Positions 1 through 10,184 of a stretch of DNA of 19,834 nucleotides are shown in pieces (the stretch's first letter is position 1; each line of letters opens with the position of its first letter). The notes under the pieces are model-generated. The model was not told the DNA's origin. It searched no databases and worked only from the letters and a program-made list of their open reading frames with translations. A program made the position numbers and the translations under genes. Source of the stretch: Chlamydomonas sphaeroides. Its lineage: Eukaryota; Chlorophyta; Chlorophyceae; Chlamydomonadales; Chlamydomonadaceae. Where the stretch lies: contig BDDC01001131.1 of the NCBI GenBank assembly GCA_001662425.1, forward strand, positions 1 through 19,834. The letters are read 5' to 3'.

Positions 1-5
1 CGCAC

Positions 6-31
6 CTCCCTCCCTCCCTCCCTCCCTCCCT
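6..31. repeat. CTCC tetranucleotide microsatellite
   Basis: About six and a half head-to-tail copies of CTCC lie at the left edge, followed by pyrimidine-rich sequence up to the splice acceptor at 150-152. This is most simply part of the intron before the first visible exon of the next gene. Confidence 0.85.
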
Positions 32-152
32 GCCCTCTCATCACCGCTGCCACCCCTTCCTGCGCCCTCCATACCCGCCTCGTCAGCGTCCATGCTGCGG
101 CCCTGACGTCCGCTCCCCGCCGGCCGCTGCCCCCGCCCCTGCCCCGCCGCAG

Positions 153-2960
153 GCTCAACTCGGGCTGCGTGGCCCGCCTGCTGCTGGAGCGCTGGCTGCA
201 CCACGAGGCTGCGGGGCTGCTGCGCCACCTGGCCGCAGCCACCGTGCTGGAGCTGCTCAGCAACCACACCTACGGTGCGCCTCGGTGGCCTGGCATGCTG
301 CATCCGTCCAGCTGTTGGGGCGCTGGCGGGAAGTGCTCATGCGGTCCGCGTAGCAGTAGAGGTAGCGCTGCGGCTGAAGCTGCGGCTGTTCCTGTGTTGT
401 CGGTGGTGGGGGTGTCGCAGGCAAGACCGGCAAGCATATCCTGTACAAGCCCTTCCTGGACCAGCTGGAGGCGGCCGTGGGGGACGTGGCGCCTCTGGTG
501 AGCCACTGCAGGTCATGGGGGCTGGCTAGGACCCCAGAGCGGCGGCGTGGCCGCGACGGTAGCTACCTGTACCCGTCCTTATGTCCACCGTGTTGGCCCT
601 GGCTGTGCGACGCGCAGGAGCCGTCGCCGCGGCAGGTGCAGTCGCCGCGGCGCATCGTGGAGGTGGCGGTGGACAGCCCTGCGGGTCAGCAGCTGCGGCA
701 GCAGGCGGCGGAGCAGTGGCCCGTGTATCACTTCCCCGGCGCGGACCAGGACCAGGGGCAGGGGCAAGCCTACCAGGGCCAAGGCAACCAAGGGCAGGGC
801 AACCAGGGGCAGGGCTATCCGCAGCAGGGATACCAGCACCAGGACGAGCGCGACGGAGGCGAGCAGGACCACGTCTACGGCTGGGCCGGCCAGGGCACGC
901 CCGAGGTGCGGCTCCCGCGTCGGCGCCGGGCTGAGGGGATGTAGCCAACATCCCTGGTACTGCACATGGTGTGGTGCACGGAGGCAGCCGCCACGCAGCA
1001 CTCCCTATCGCACGCAATCTGCATGACCTCCCCGCCGGACCCCTCGCGTGCCGCCAACCATCCCCTCAGGTCACGCTGTCGCCCGCTGCTGGTGGCGTCG
1101 GTCAGTTCCCGCCGCCGCCGCTGGCGCTGCCGCACACGCCGGCCGGCGTCGTGGCGCAGGCCTGGGCCATGCCCGCACCGGGGCAGGGCCAGATGCCGGC
1201 CTACACGCCGGCGCCCGCGGGGCGGCCCTACGACACGCCGCTCGGCCCGGCGGCGCCCGCCTCGGCGCCCGCGGGCGCGCCGGTGCACTACTATCAGAAC
1301 GAAATCTCGCCGCGCTCGCGACGGGCGTACGACAACTTCAACCGCGTGCACTTCGAGAAGATCGAGCAGGTGGGCAGCTGCCGGCTGCTGTTGGTGGTTA
1401 ATCCTGTGAGGGGGGTATTACTTGCTAGTTGGTTGGACAAGCCCCAAACCGACAGCTGGGAAGCGAGTGAGTTCATGTTGCGCTCTCGCTCAGCTCCCCT
1501 TCTGTTTGCCCCGTCCACCGTGCGCAGGCGCGCGGCACCGGCTACAAGCAGCGCGCTGTCACGCCCAAGGTGTGCGCAGCCGCTGGGGGCCCCCGCCTGC
1601 TCCACCCTGTGCACGTGTTGGCGCGCCTTGCCCTCGGGCTCCCAATCCATCCCATGCCGTTGGCTTGCGCTGTCTCCTCACTCCTCCCTGTCCGCAACCA
1701 CGCTCGCCGCCGTCCCGCAGGTCGGGGAGGACGAGCTCAACACGCGCGAGTACCAGGCGGTGCGGCGAGCCAGCGCGGCGGGCGCCGGCCCCGACGCGCC
1801 CTCGCCCGCGGTGGCGGTGCGGCGGGAGCTGGCTGAGATGGACGAGCGGCCGTACAGCAGGAGCACGCCTCAGGTACGAGCACACATGGGCGCAGGGTGA
1901 ACAGCCCCGGACGACATGCCTGTGATGCCCCTGGTAGCATTGCTGACTCTGCCTGTTCCACCTGCGCGCCCACGTCCCGCGTTCCTGCTGCCGTGGTGCG
2001 CCGCCAGCAGGCCATCACGCAATCGGCACGGGGCCGCGGCTCGCCGGGGCCGCAGCCGCAGATCATGACGCTCGCGCACGAGCCGCCGCCGCCCTCGCCG
2101 CCGCAGCAGCTGGCCGTGCCCGGCCTCCCCACGCACTTCTACACGCCACGCTCCGGCCAGGCCGCCGCCACGCCGCAGCCGCAACCGCGCGGCGCCACGC
2201 CACACCAGCGCACGCCCCAACCCTCCCACGCTCCGCCTCCGCCGCAGCCGTACTCGCAGCACCAGCAGCATTCGTACGCACCGCAGCAGCACTCGGGCCC
2301 GGGCGGCTCCCGAGCAAACACGCCCGGCGCGGCTCCGGCCGTTTCGCGGCCAGCGCCGCCGCAGCAGCAGCAGCGTCCCGGCTCGGCGGTGCGCAGCCGG
2401 CCGCCGGCGGTAACGCCCACGCCGCCGGCGGCGGAGCCCGAGCCGCTCATCAGCCAGTACGACATCATCAACGAGCACGATCCCGTGCTGCGGCAGCGCA
2501 AGCGCAACGAGCTGGCGTACGCGCTGCGGCGTGACTACAGCGAGCAGGTGTGTCAATGCCGTGTGTTTAGAAATAATGCCGTGTGTGTTGGGGGGCTCGG
2601 GGCCGGGGTCGTTGGCCACTGGGTCGCGTTTGGGGCTGGGGAAGGAAGCAGGCTGCATGCAGGACCTGTAGGAGGCCGGGGTATGTGTGTCGGCAAGCTC
2701 TGGGTGATTGATGGCCACGATGGCAAGCTCTGGGTGATGACCATGATGGTCTCGTGATGGCCCGCTGCGTATTCACGACGCCCCTGCAGATCCGGGAGAA
2801 GGAGAGCGTGCTGCAGAACATCGCCGCCGTGGAGTCGCAGTGGCCCTACGCACCAGCGGGCCAGGGCCACGACAAGCGCCCCGCCAGCGCGGTCAGCAGG
2901 CCGCTGTCCGCCGCGCAGGGCCGGCCGATCTCGGCCAGCCGCAGCCGTGGGGCTCGTTAG
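153..2960 (+). CDS. Unidentified Pro/Gln-rich protein, 3' portion of gene (8 exons visible, 5' end outside window)
   Basis: I do not recognise this family. Eight exons join in one frame: 153-274, 421-497, 618-905, 1070-1369, 1528-1569, 1721-1873, 2011-2547 and 2790-2960 (stop TAG). All junctions are GT-AG and in phase, giving about 563 codons; the start is upstream of the window. The first two exons form an ordered helical stretch (RLLLERWLHHEAAGLLRHL, then KTGKHILYKPFLDQLEAAV). Next come a Gln/Gly tandem-repeat segment, a Pro/Ala-rich segment, and a charged region (SRRAYDNFNRVHFEKIEQ) that continues across three exons. A long Pro/Gln-rich linker precedes a conserved-looking helical block (SQYDIINEHDPVLRQRKRNE) in exon 7. 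The C-terminus is basic and serine-rich with repeated RPxSA motifs. No signal peptide or membrane segment is visible. Short charged islands in disordered linkers suggest a scaffold, perhaps cytoskeletal or ciliary, but that is a guess. Confidence 0.7.
768..842 (+). repeat. Degenerate 15-nt tandem repeat inside exon 3, encoding GNQGQ-type units
   Basis: Five 15-nt units begin at 768, 783, 798, 813 and 828. They encode AYQGQ, GNQGQ, GNQGQ, GYPQQ and GYQHQ. The 783 and 798 units differ by one base. The unit length is a multiple of three, so copy-number change would keep the frame. The translated tract is Gln/Gly/Tyr-rich, like disordered low-complexity segments. Confidence 0.8.
2692..2738 (+). 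repeat. 17-bp direct repeat in the last intron of the Pro/Gln-rich gene
   Basis: The 17-mer GGCAAGCTCTGGGTGAT occurs at 2692-2708 and again at 2722-2738, a 30-base period. A GATGG/GATGAC-rich stretch follows. It is wholly intronic and looks like a short local duplication. No function is visible. Confidence 0.8.
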
Positions 2961-3465
2961 GGGCGGCGGCTATGGTGCGCTTGTGTAGGATGGGCGGGGT
3001 CGCGTTGCGCATGAGGGTGCGTTCTGGGAGGGGGAGTGTGTCGGGAGCGGACGGGGGTGACGGCGCGGCCGGCGCTGGTGCGGCGCGGGAGCGTATGGGA
3101 GCATGGGCGACAGGACTTGGACTAGGAGGCGACTGATATGTGACGCGTGATTACCTCGCCGACAAGTGCGAGACTGTGTGGGCTGTGATGGCAGGGCTGT
3201 CGGCCTGCAGAGCCTTCGAGAGCTAGGCTGAGCTCGTGCGGGGTGGCGTGGGGAGCATGGGGTTGAGCGCAGGGTACGTGGTTACTCGCGGAACTGCCTT
3301 CAGCGACCATACAGGTTCCCTTGCGTAAGTGCAAAGCGTCGACAATCCCAAGCACTCGCACACGCTCAGTCACTACGGAAGACAGCAAGTAATTGAGCAA
3401 GCAACTCACCGGAGCGCTTCAAGTTTGCGCCTCTTCTCAACAAACCCTCATAACGACCGGACATC
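2961..3465. other. Intergenic interval between two + strand genes
   Basis: This holds the 3' untranslated region of the upstream gene and the promoter and 5' leader of BOLA2. The first part (to about 3120) is G-rich; the part nearer BOLA2 is less GC-biased. I find no TGTAA polyadenylation motif, no TATA box and no convincing coding exon. Confidence 0.6.
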
Positions 3466-4119
3466 ATGACTGCTAGCATTACAGCAGACCAAGTCAAAGC
3501 AAAGCTGATGTCGGCGCTGGAGGCGCAGTCGGTGGTAGGCGGCACGCTGCTCTGCATTCTGGGAGCGTCGGGGAGCACCCACGCTTGACCCCTGCCCATC
3601 AACGGCCCCACCCCTTCCTACATCTTACATGCTCTTCAACAGGACGTTGTGGACACGTCTGGCGGGTGAGGACGCCGGGGCATACAGCTGGGAGCCGGGC
3701 CAAAGGCGTCTGATCCGCCCGCTCCTACTGCCGCCTGTTTGCCCACCGCTACCACCACCGCAGCTGCGGAGCCGCCTTCGAGGTGTCCATCATTTCCGCC
3801 CAGTTCGAGGGCAAGACACTTATAGCACGGCACCGCCTGGTAGGGCTGAACGCAGATCGCAGGCCAGCGAGCTCGCGCTACCGCGACCGCCCCTTGCCTG
3901 CCACGGGGCATGCTCCCCCGCTGCTCTCCATGCTCCCCCGCCACCCTCCTCCTAGCACAAGGCCTCGACACGCCATCCAGATCCCACTGCCCCACATACC
4001 CCGGGCCGCAGGTCAATGACGCGCTCAAGGAGGAGATGGCGGCCATCCACGCGCTGTCCATCAAGAAGAGCTGGACGCCCGCGCAGGCCGCGGCCGCGGC
4101 GGCAGCGCCTGCGCAGTGA
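3466..4119 (+). CDS. BOLA2: BolA-like protein, plant BOLA2 type (4 exons, 91 aa)
   Basis: Exons are 3466-3534, 3643-3665 (a 23-nt micro-exon), 3764-3839 and 4012-4119 (stop TGA). All introns are GT-AG and the spliced frame gives 91 residues, normal for the family. The product matches plant and animal BOLA2: an SGGCGAAFEV segment with the conserved cysteine (C32), then FEGKTLIARHRLVN with the invariant histidine (H54), then a helix ending in IHALSIKKSWTPAQ. BOLA2 proteins pair with monothiol glutaredoxins through a bridging [2Fe-2S] cluster, with that Cys and His as candidate ligands. They act in cytosolic and nuclear iron-sulfur trafficking and iron sensing. There is no N-terminal targeting extension before the domain, which fits a cytosolic isoform rather than the plastid or mitochondrial BOLA1/4/3 types. 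The C-terminal poly-Ala tail (AAAAAAAP) is algal low-complexity sequence. The start is the only in-frame ATG at the domain edge. Confidence 0.93.
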
Positions 4120-5013
4120 CCCGCCGGGGTTTTGGGGTTGCGCCCACTTTGACGCCGAAGCTGGAGCAAGTAGCGTGTGAGGAGGGCAGGAGGGCAGGCT
4201 GGGGACCGCGGCCCGGCGCTGCTGGCCCGCCTCGATAGTTGGGCGTCGTGACCGCCAGCGGGCCGCCCACGCAGCCTTGAGGCGGGTGCTCTTTTTGGAG
4301 GGGCGTCGCGGCGGGGCTCTTGAGGGCGACGGGGCTCGGCTGTACCTGCAGAATTTGCATTGAGGCGAGTCCGCGACGAGCGAAGGGTGCGCCCACCGTC
4401 GGAGGTAGCCCCGATCAGGGGTGCCCCGATGGAGACCCCTGCTGTTCAGGTGGGAATCAGCACCATACAACGCGGCATGCATCTTGTGTGGCGGAGCTAC
4501 GGTTGAGCGGGTGCGACCGACAGGTCGCCAGACCGGAGAATGGCGCTTGCAGCTTGACTTGTGTTGGTGCCTAGTCAGAGTGACGCGATGGCGAGTTGGC
4601 GACTGGATGGCTGCTAAGTGATTTGCGCAATGCTGAACGCGAGGCAGGTTGTTAAGGGCATGGCACGTGTGGAGGAGTGACTCATGGTTCGATTGCAAAC
4701 CATGCCGAGGCAGTCCCAACTCCCGTGGCGCCCCGCCCCCTGGCGGCAGCCAGAGCACGCGCTGCGTCAGTCATAGTCTCAAGCGCCACCCCCCTCGCAG
4801 CGCTAGTACCCATCCTCAAAATCGCACCCACATACTCGTGACGTGTGCCAGTCCCCTTCCAACCTGTCCACCGAACCCCAGCCACCCGCCCACCCGCGCT
4901 GCTACTCCAGTCCCTCAGCTCTCAGCTCACCCCATAACCTCATCCCCATCTGAGGCCATGAAGCCCGCATCCCACACGCGCCAACCCTTCACTCAAGTCC
5001 CATACCCAGAACT
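4120..5013. other. Convergent 3' interval between BOLA2 and the NFXL1-type gene
   Basis: About 890 bases separate two convergent stop codons, so this should hold both 3' untranslated regions. I see no coding exon, tRNA or TGTAA/TTACA polyadenylation motif on either strand. The stretch from about 4750 to 5010 is C/A-rich on the + strand with few G. A short hairpin lies at 4513-4528. Confidence 0.6.
4513..4528. repeat. Perfect 6-bp inverted repeat with 4-nt loop
   Basis: GCGACC - GACA - GGTCGC forms a small perfect hairpin in the presumed BOLA2 3' untranslated region. Stems this short occur by chance in GC-rich DNA, and no known element was recognised. Confidence 0.4.
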
Positions 5014-8000
5014 TCACAGGTCCGGTGCGTAGCGAGCCCGCGCCGCCTCATCCAGCCGCGACATGATGCTCTTGGCCAGCATCGCCAGCCCCAGCCCCAG
5101 CGCGACCACCATCGCCAGCACCACGCCGCGCACCACCGCCGCCGCCCGGTCCGCCCGCAGCCGCTCCGCCTCCTTCTTCTCCGCCAGCGCCTCACGCTCC
5201 GCGCGGCTCAGCCGCTGCTTGCCAGCCTTGCCGCCGGCGACGGCGGCGTCGCTGAGTGAGCCCGTGCTCACCGACGGCGGCACGCCGCCACCGCCGCCAG
5301 CGGAGCTGGCGGCCGCGGGAGCAGCGGCGGCGGCAGCAGCCGCCGCCGCGGCGGCGGGCTGCGGCAGCGGCTTTGCCGCCTTGCCGGCCTTCTCGCACTC
5401 GGCGTCGCAGGGCAACAGCCGTGGCGCCTGCGAGTCGTCGTACAGGCGCGGCCGGCCGGCGGCCACCAGCGCCGCCTGCACCTCGGCGCAGCGCCACTTG
5501 GCGCGGCGCTTGGCGGGGCAGGCGCACCGCACGCTGACTTCTGCGGCGCAGCCCTCGGGCTCGGGGCAGGCGCCCGAGTGGCAGAGCGCCCTGCGGTTCG
5601 GCGGACGCGGTGGGTGCGGCATTGCGGCAGTATGAGGGCAGGCGAGGCCCGCAAGGCGTCCACACCTGCTCCAGCGCGGTTCGACACCACGCGTGCGGAC
5701 GGCCAAGCACCAACGACAGCTGCGGCGTGCTGCCATACCAGCCCCTGGGACTCACTTGCACGGGTGCGGGCAGAACGGCAGCTGCCGGTGGCACGGCTTG
5801 CCGCACGACAGCGCCATGCCGGCCGGCGAGCCCTCGGGCGCCGCCCGCGCCGCCTTGAGCTCGTGGCAGGGCAGCGTGAGCGTGGCCTTGCCGCAGCGGC
5901 AGGGGCTGCGGCTGGGCTCCTCGCAGCGCGGGCAGGGGCCCTGGTGGCAGGGCAGCGGGCAGGCGTGGCTGCAGCGCCGCTCGCCGCGCTCGCAGCGCCG
6001 GCCGCAGGGCTTGCACGGCTGCGGCAGCCGCGCGTCCACGGCATGGCAGGCCAGCTCGCAGACGTGGTTGCCGCAGGGCAGCTGCCGGCCGCACTCTGCG
6101 GTACAGAGGCGGCGGCACGGAATAAGGTAAGCGAGGGAGCCCCGAGTCGATACCACGCTTCGGCGCGTTGCCGAGCAGAACTAGCAATAGACCCCCAGCC
6201 ATGCGTTGCTTGTAATCCCCGCCGTGCCAGGCACCAGCCAGGCACCAGCCAGCCCAACGCACTCTGGCCGCAGCTGTAGGGCGCCGCCTCGCAGCAGCGC
6301 ACGCTCCGGTGCCCGTGCCCGCCCACGCACGCCACCGACACGGGCGCGCTGCAGGGCGGGCACGGGCTGGGCAGCTCGCCCGCCGCCGCCACCGCCAGCA
6401 GCATCTGCGCCGCCAGCGACGCCGCCTGCTGCACCGCCGGCCCCGACGGCACCGCCGCGTCCGCGCCGCCGCGCTTGCTGCGCTTCGCGCCGCCGTCCGG
6501 TGCGGCGGCGGCTACCGCCGCCGCGCCGGGCGCCTTCGGCGCCGCCGGCAGCTCGAAGTCGGGCACCGGCGGCGGCGGCGGGTCGTGGCAGGGCGACACG
6601 GCGCAGGCGTGGCCGCAGGTGAGGGGCGTGCCGCAGGGCAGTGTGCAGGGAGGGCAAGGCCCAAAGTGGCAGCGGTGCGGAGGCAGCTGCGGGCCGTGGC
6701 GGCACACGCGCGGCACGGTGCAGGGCCGGTTGCACTTGGGCGCCTCGGCCTTGGCCTCGGCGCCGCAGGGCAGCGTGCAGGCGGCGGCGCCGCAGGCGCA
6801 GGTGACCGAGGTGCTCAGCGGGCACGGCCTGGCGGGGCAGGCACGGCAGCGGCAGAGGCCAAGAGACGCGTCAGGTTGGCGGCGCTTGCTGAGCTGCCCA
6901 TGAGAAGCACAGCTCGGCGCGGCTGAGCGGGGGCTCTGCCGCAGAGGGCGGCGCGGGCGCAACCACACCTGCAGGGCCCGCTGTGGCACGGCGCGGGGCA
7001 CTTGTGGTTGCCGCACTTGAGGCGGCGGCCGCACACCTCCTCGCACGGCGGGCAGTTGCCGTCGCAGCAGCGCCGCTTGCAGGGGTGGCGCCCGCATGCG
7101 CGCATCTCGCAGCAGCGCCGCTCGCACGTGAAGTCCTGGTAGCACAGCACCTCCTTCTGGCTGCGGCCACACCTGCGCGGGTTGCGATGCGCAACGCGGC
7201 GATGCGAGTCGAGCGCCGTGCGCACGCCCGGCGGAGCCGACGGCACGCAGCCTGGCGGAGCTCTCCAGGTGTCCCCTCCCCCCGGGCGCCGCGGCCCCTA
7301 CCTGCACGACTTGAGGGCCGGCCCGCGGCACTGCGCGGTGCACTCGCCCTGGTGGCAGCGGTCGGCACACGTGTGCACGCCGCACGGCAGCAGCTTGCCG
7401 CAGGTGGCGCCGCAGGTGGGCAGCTTCTCGTCGCAGCGCGCCCCCGGGTGGGACACCTTACCGCAGGGGCAGGTGCGCAGCCCGGAGAAGGGGCAGGCGC
7501 CGCAGGGCCCCGAGTGGCAGACCTGCGAGTTGGGGGCGAGCGGCCGGGGCGTCAGCCGCCGTGCCTCCCACTCCTCCTGAACACGCCATAGCGAGACCGT
7601 CGGTGGCGCAGACTGGACTCAGCGGCCACGCCGCAGGCCCCGCATCCGCGCGAACTGGCCCGTCAGTGGTGTGGGTTGAGGGCCCTGAGAAACCATGCGC
7701 GCTGCAGCAGTCGTGCAGCAACACACACTACTGACTACTCTATTTCGGCCCTGAAAGTTGAACACACACATACTTGTTCGCATGTGTGGTTGCCGCACGC
7801 CAGCTTCTTGCCGCACACGCGGGCGCACTGCCACACGCGCTCGCCGCAGCTCAGCCGCTGCCGCTCGGCGCCGCAGCGGCATGCGAAGTCGCCGGGCACG
7901 CGGCACGCAGCGCACTCGCCCGGGTGGCACACGTCAGGACACCTGCGGCGGCGCAGGCGGCGCAGGAAGTCACGGCGGCGGCATTCAACGCCCTTCCCTG

Positions 8001-9686
8001 GCGCTTGCCGCGTGCCGCCCTTGCCCACAAGCCACGTCCCACAAAGCAGGCGGCGCGGTGTGTGTCGCATGGCAAACAACAAGCACCACAACGGGCCTCA
8101 CTTGTGTCCGCAGTCCAGCCGCGCGGCGCACACGTCGTCGCAGCTGAACTCATGTTGGCCGCAGCGCCGCTTGATGCCGCGCTTGGCGCAGTAGCAGGTG
8201 GCGTCCACCACCAGGGGGCAGGGCGGGCAGGGGCCAGGGTGGCACAGCAGCAGGCAGCTGTGGCCGCAGCCGCCCGACAGCGGCTTGCCGCACTTGTCGC
8301 CGCACGAGTGGGGCGTGATCCAGGGGTCGAAGTCGGGGTTGGTGGCTGCGGCAGCAGAAGCGCGGACGAGGAACACGTAAGGGAGCTGTTCGGCCTCGGG
8401 GAAAGCGAGGGCAGGTTGGCAGCGGCTGCTGCGGCAGGCAGGGGTGAGGGAAGCACGCACCCTTGCCGCAAAAGCACTTGTACTGGCGGGGTATATCGGC
8501 GGCGGGGTAGGTGGAGCGGCACTTGGGGCAGCCCCACTCGGCCACAGCGCGCGCCTCGTCGGCGGCCGAGGGGAACGACGACAGCCGCGCCGCCGCCTTG
8601 GCCGCAGCCGCATCCAGCTGGCTGCGTGCCCATTCCTGCGATCAGGACACGCGACCGGCAGAGCTCGCTCCTTGCGCGTCCTTGTGCGTCCACGAGCGCA
8701 GCGACAGTCCATCGCTGCCCAACGCGTGTAGGCACCAAGGCGTTCGCAAGCTGTTGCTTTCCTGCGCCCGCGACACAATCGGCGCACGGCGCGCCCCTGC
8801 CCTGTGCGTTGGCGCCACGCCGCAGGGCCTGTGCCCCCACCTGGATGCACACCAGGTGCAGCACCGTGTAGCAGCCGCGGTCGCAGCCCCACACCGCCTC
8901 CGTGGGGCGGATGTGGTTGAGGCAGATGAGGCAGCAGCTGGCGTCCACGTTGGCCAGGCTGTCGCGCACGCGGCTGAGGCCCTGCTGGAACACCTGGGGC
9001 ACGAGAGGGGCAGGGCAGGGAGAAGCAGGCGAGGGGCGCGGGGCGCCGTACGCCGGTGGGGCATGTGGGTCGGGCGGCAGCAACCGGCATGGACGGACAT
9101 CCCCCTGTGTCGGGCGCAGCTTTGGCCCCTGCTATGGCCTCCAGCCCCGGGTCACAGCCTAGCCTAGCGGACTGCAGGCGCCACCTCGCAGGCCTGGCCG
9201 TTGGAAGGGGCTGATGGTCTGCCGCACCTGGTCCTTGCCCAGGTCATCGCCGAGGGCCCCGCCCGCCGCCAGGTAGCTGTCGAAAAGCGCACTGGCAGCC
9301 TGGCCGGCCTGACCGGGGTCGGGAGGAAAGGTGGCACGAGGTACATGACGAGCACTGGGGTTAAGCACCAGGGTCGAGCACCGGGGTGCCTGCACACCGC
9401 AGCGCTCGCCCAGCATGCCGGCGTCGTATTGGGTGCCGCCGGACCAGGGCCGCCGCCGGACACAGGCGGTCTGGTGACACACGGGTGTCGTTGGTAGCGA
9501 GCAACGAACTAGGGCGCAGGCTTTGCCTGCCGCTGGGTTGGGGCTCACCTGGCCGCCATCAGGGGCCTTCCAGACGGAGGCTGGGGCATCCGGGCGTGCG
9601 CTGCCGATGGCCGGAGGCGACGGCTCGTCGTCGCTGCTGTAGTTGGACAGCAGCGTGCCGCGGCCGCGGCCGGCGGGGCGAGGCAT
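5014..9686 (-). CDS. NFXL1: NFXL1-type protein: RING finger, NF-X1 zinc-finger array, C-terminal membrane anchor (11 exons, 955 aa)
   Basis: Exons on the minus strand are 9686-9549, 9308-9228, 8993-8841, 8635-8461, 8345-8102, 7942-7774, 7522-7302, 7172-6969, 6828-6263, 6095-5756 and 5590-5014 (TGA). All introns are GT-AG and in phase, giving 955 residues; human NFXL1 is 911. Residues about 93-163 form the NF-X1 variant RING (CLIC, WGCDRGC, HLVCIQEWA, then CPKC after an Ala-rich loop). Next is CFCGKATNPDFDPW and about ten NF-X1 fingers of the form CG..CGxxLxCGNHxCxxxCHxGPC, residues about 190-780. They are interrupted by a Pro/Ala insert in exon 9. The last exon has a poly-Ala/Gly linker, a charged helix (RAEREALAEKKEAERLRADR), one membrane segment at about 914-938 and a short tail. 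Family members act as transcriptional regulators or E3 ligases; the C-terminal anchor is typical of NFXL1 and suggests tethering, probably at the ER (inference). The start ATG is 42 bases after the stop of the next gene upstream on the same strand. Least certain junction: exon 2/3. Confidence 0.92.
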
Positions 9687-9728
9687 GGCTGTGGCTGTGA
9701 GGTGGGCGGAGCTGGGTCGGGAGCCGCC
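9687..9728 (-). other. 42-nt inter-cistronic spacer
   Basis: Only 42 bases separate the microprotein stop codon (9731-9729) from the NFXL1 start codon (9686-9684). The minus-strand sequence has no ATG and no TGTAA polyadenylation motif. It contains a possible splice acceptor (CACCTCACAG, just upstream of the ATG), so a separate NFXL1 promoter with a spliced leader cannot be excluded. Confidence 0.7.
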
Positions 9729-10184
9729 CTACTTGGCGGCAGGGGAGGCGCTGCCCGTCGCCGCGGCGGTGGGCGGGGATACGGCCGCCTCGGAGCTGGG
9801 CTGCTGCTTGGCGGGAAAGTAGTCTTGCACGGGCAGCGTCTGTGAGTAATGCAAGCAGAATCGGGCAAGGGTATCAGGCCGCCGCGTGGACGCCGGGCAT
9901 GCAGACGAATGATCGCGACGTCCCGGCCCGTTCTCTGCTTGCCTCGCGCCCGATGCGTCGTACCAGATCGGGACGAAGTATGTAGTGCACGACCGTTGCG
10001 CCAGCAAAGAGAGAACTGATTGCGACGACGTAGCCCTTTGCGACGTCCGAAATCCTGAGGTGAGGTATCAGGTGGCGGGCTCAAGCGTGCTGCTAGTGCT
10101 AAAGCTAAGGCCTAGAGTGGCGCAAACTAGTTTTGCGAAGTCCATTGCTGGGATAACCCAATTGCTGTCTCGTGCGCACCTCAT
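9729..10184 (-). CDS. BRAWNIN/UQCC6-like (C12orf73, DUF4516) mitochondrial membrane microprotein (3 exons, 68 aa)
   Basis: Exons on the minus strand are 10184-10180 (ATGAG only, 5 coding nt), 10054-9964 and 9839-9729 (TAG). Both introns are GT-AG and in phase, giving 68 residues starting MRISDVAKGY. Residues about 9-28 are one hydrophobic membrane span. It runs into AGATVVHYILRPDLTLP, which closely resembles the hallmark AGAEVVHRYYRPDLTIP of human BRAWNIN (71 aa), as I recall it. BRAWNIN is a single-pass inner-membrane peptide needed for assembly of respiratory complex III, so the same location and role are inferred here. The C-terminal half (Pro/Ala/Ser-rich) is not conserved with the animal protein. 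The tiny first exon is chosen because it gives an ATG in phase at a good donor (AG|GTGCGC) and places the start right before the membrane span, as in the family. NFXL1 begins 42 bases downstream on the same strand. An alternative upstream first exon remains possible. Confidence 0.75.

Noticed and set aside
4120..5013. tRNA, snoRNA or other structured RNA gene in the convergent interval
   Set aside because: Short hairpins exist (for example at 4513-4528), but no cloverleaf or paired C/D or H/ACA boxes could be assembled.
5268..7385. A 705-codon minus-strand open frame taken as a single exon
   Set aside because: It reads through several introns and shifts out of the zinc-finger frame. Only 6828-6263 of it is a true NFXL1 coding exon in that frame.
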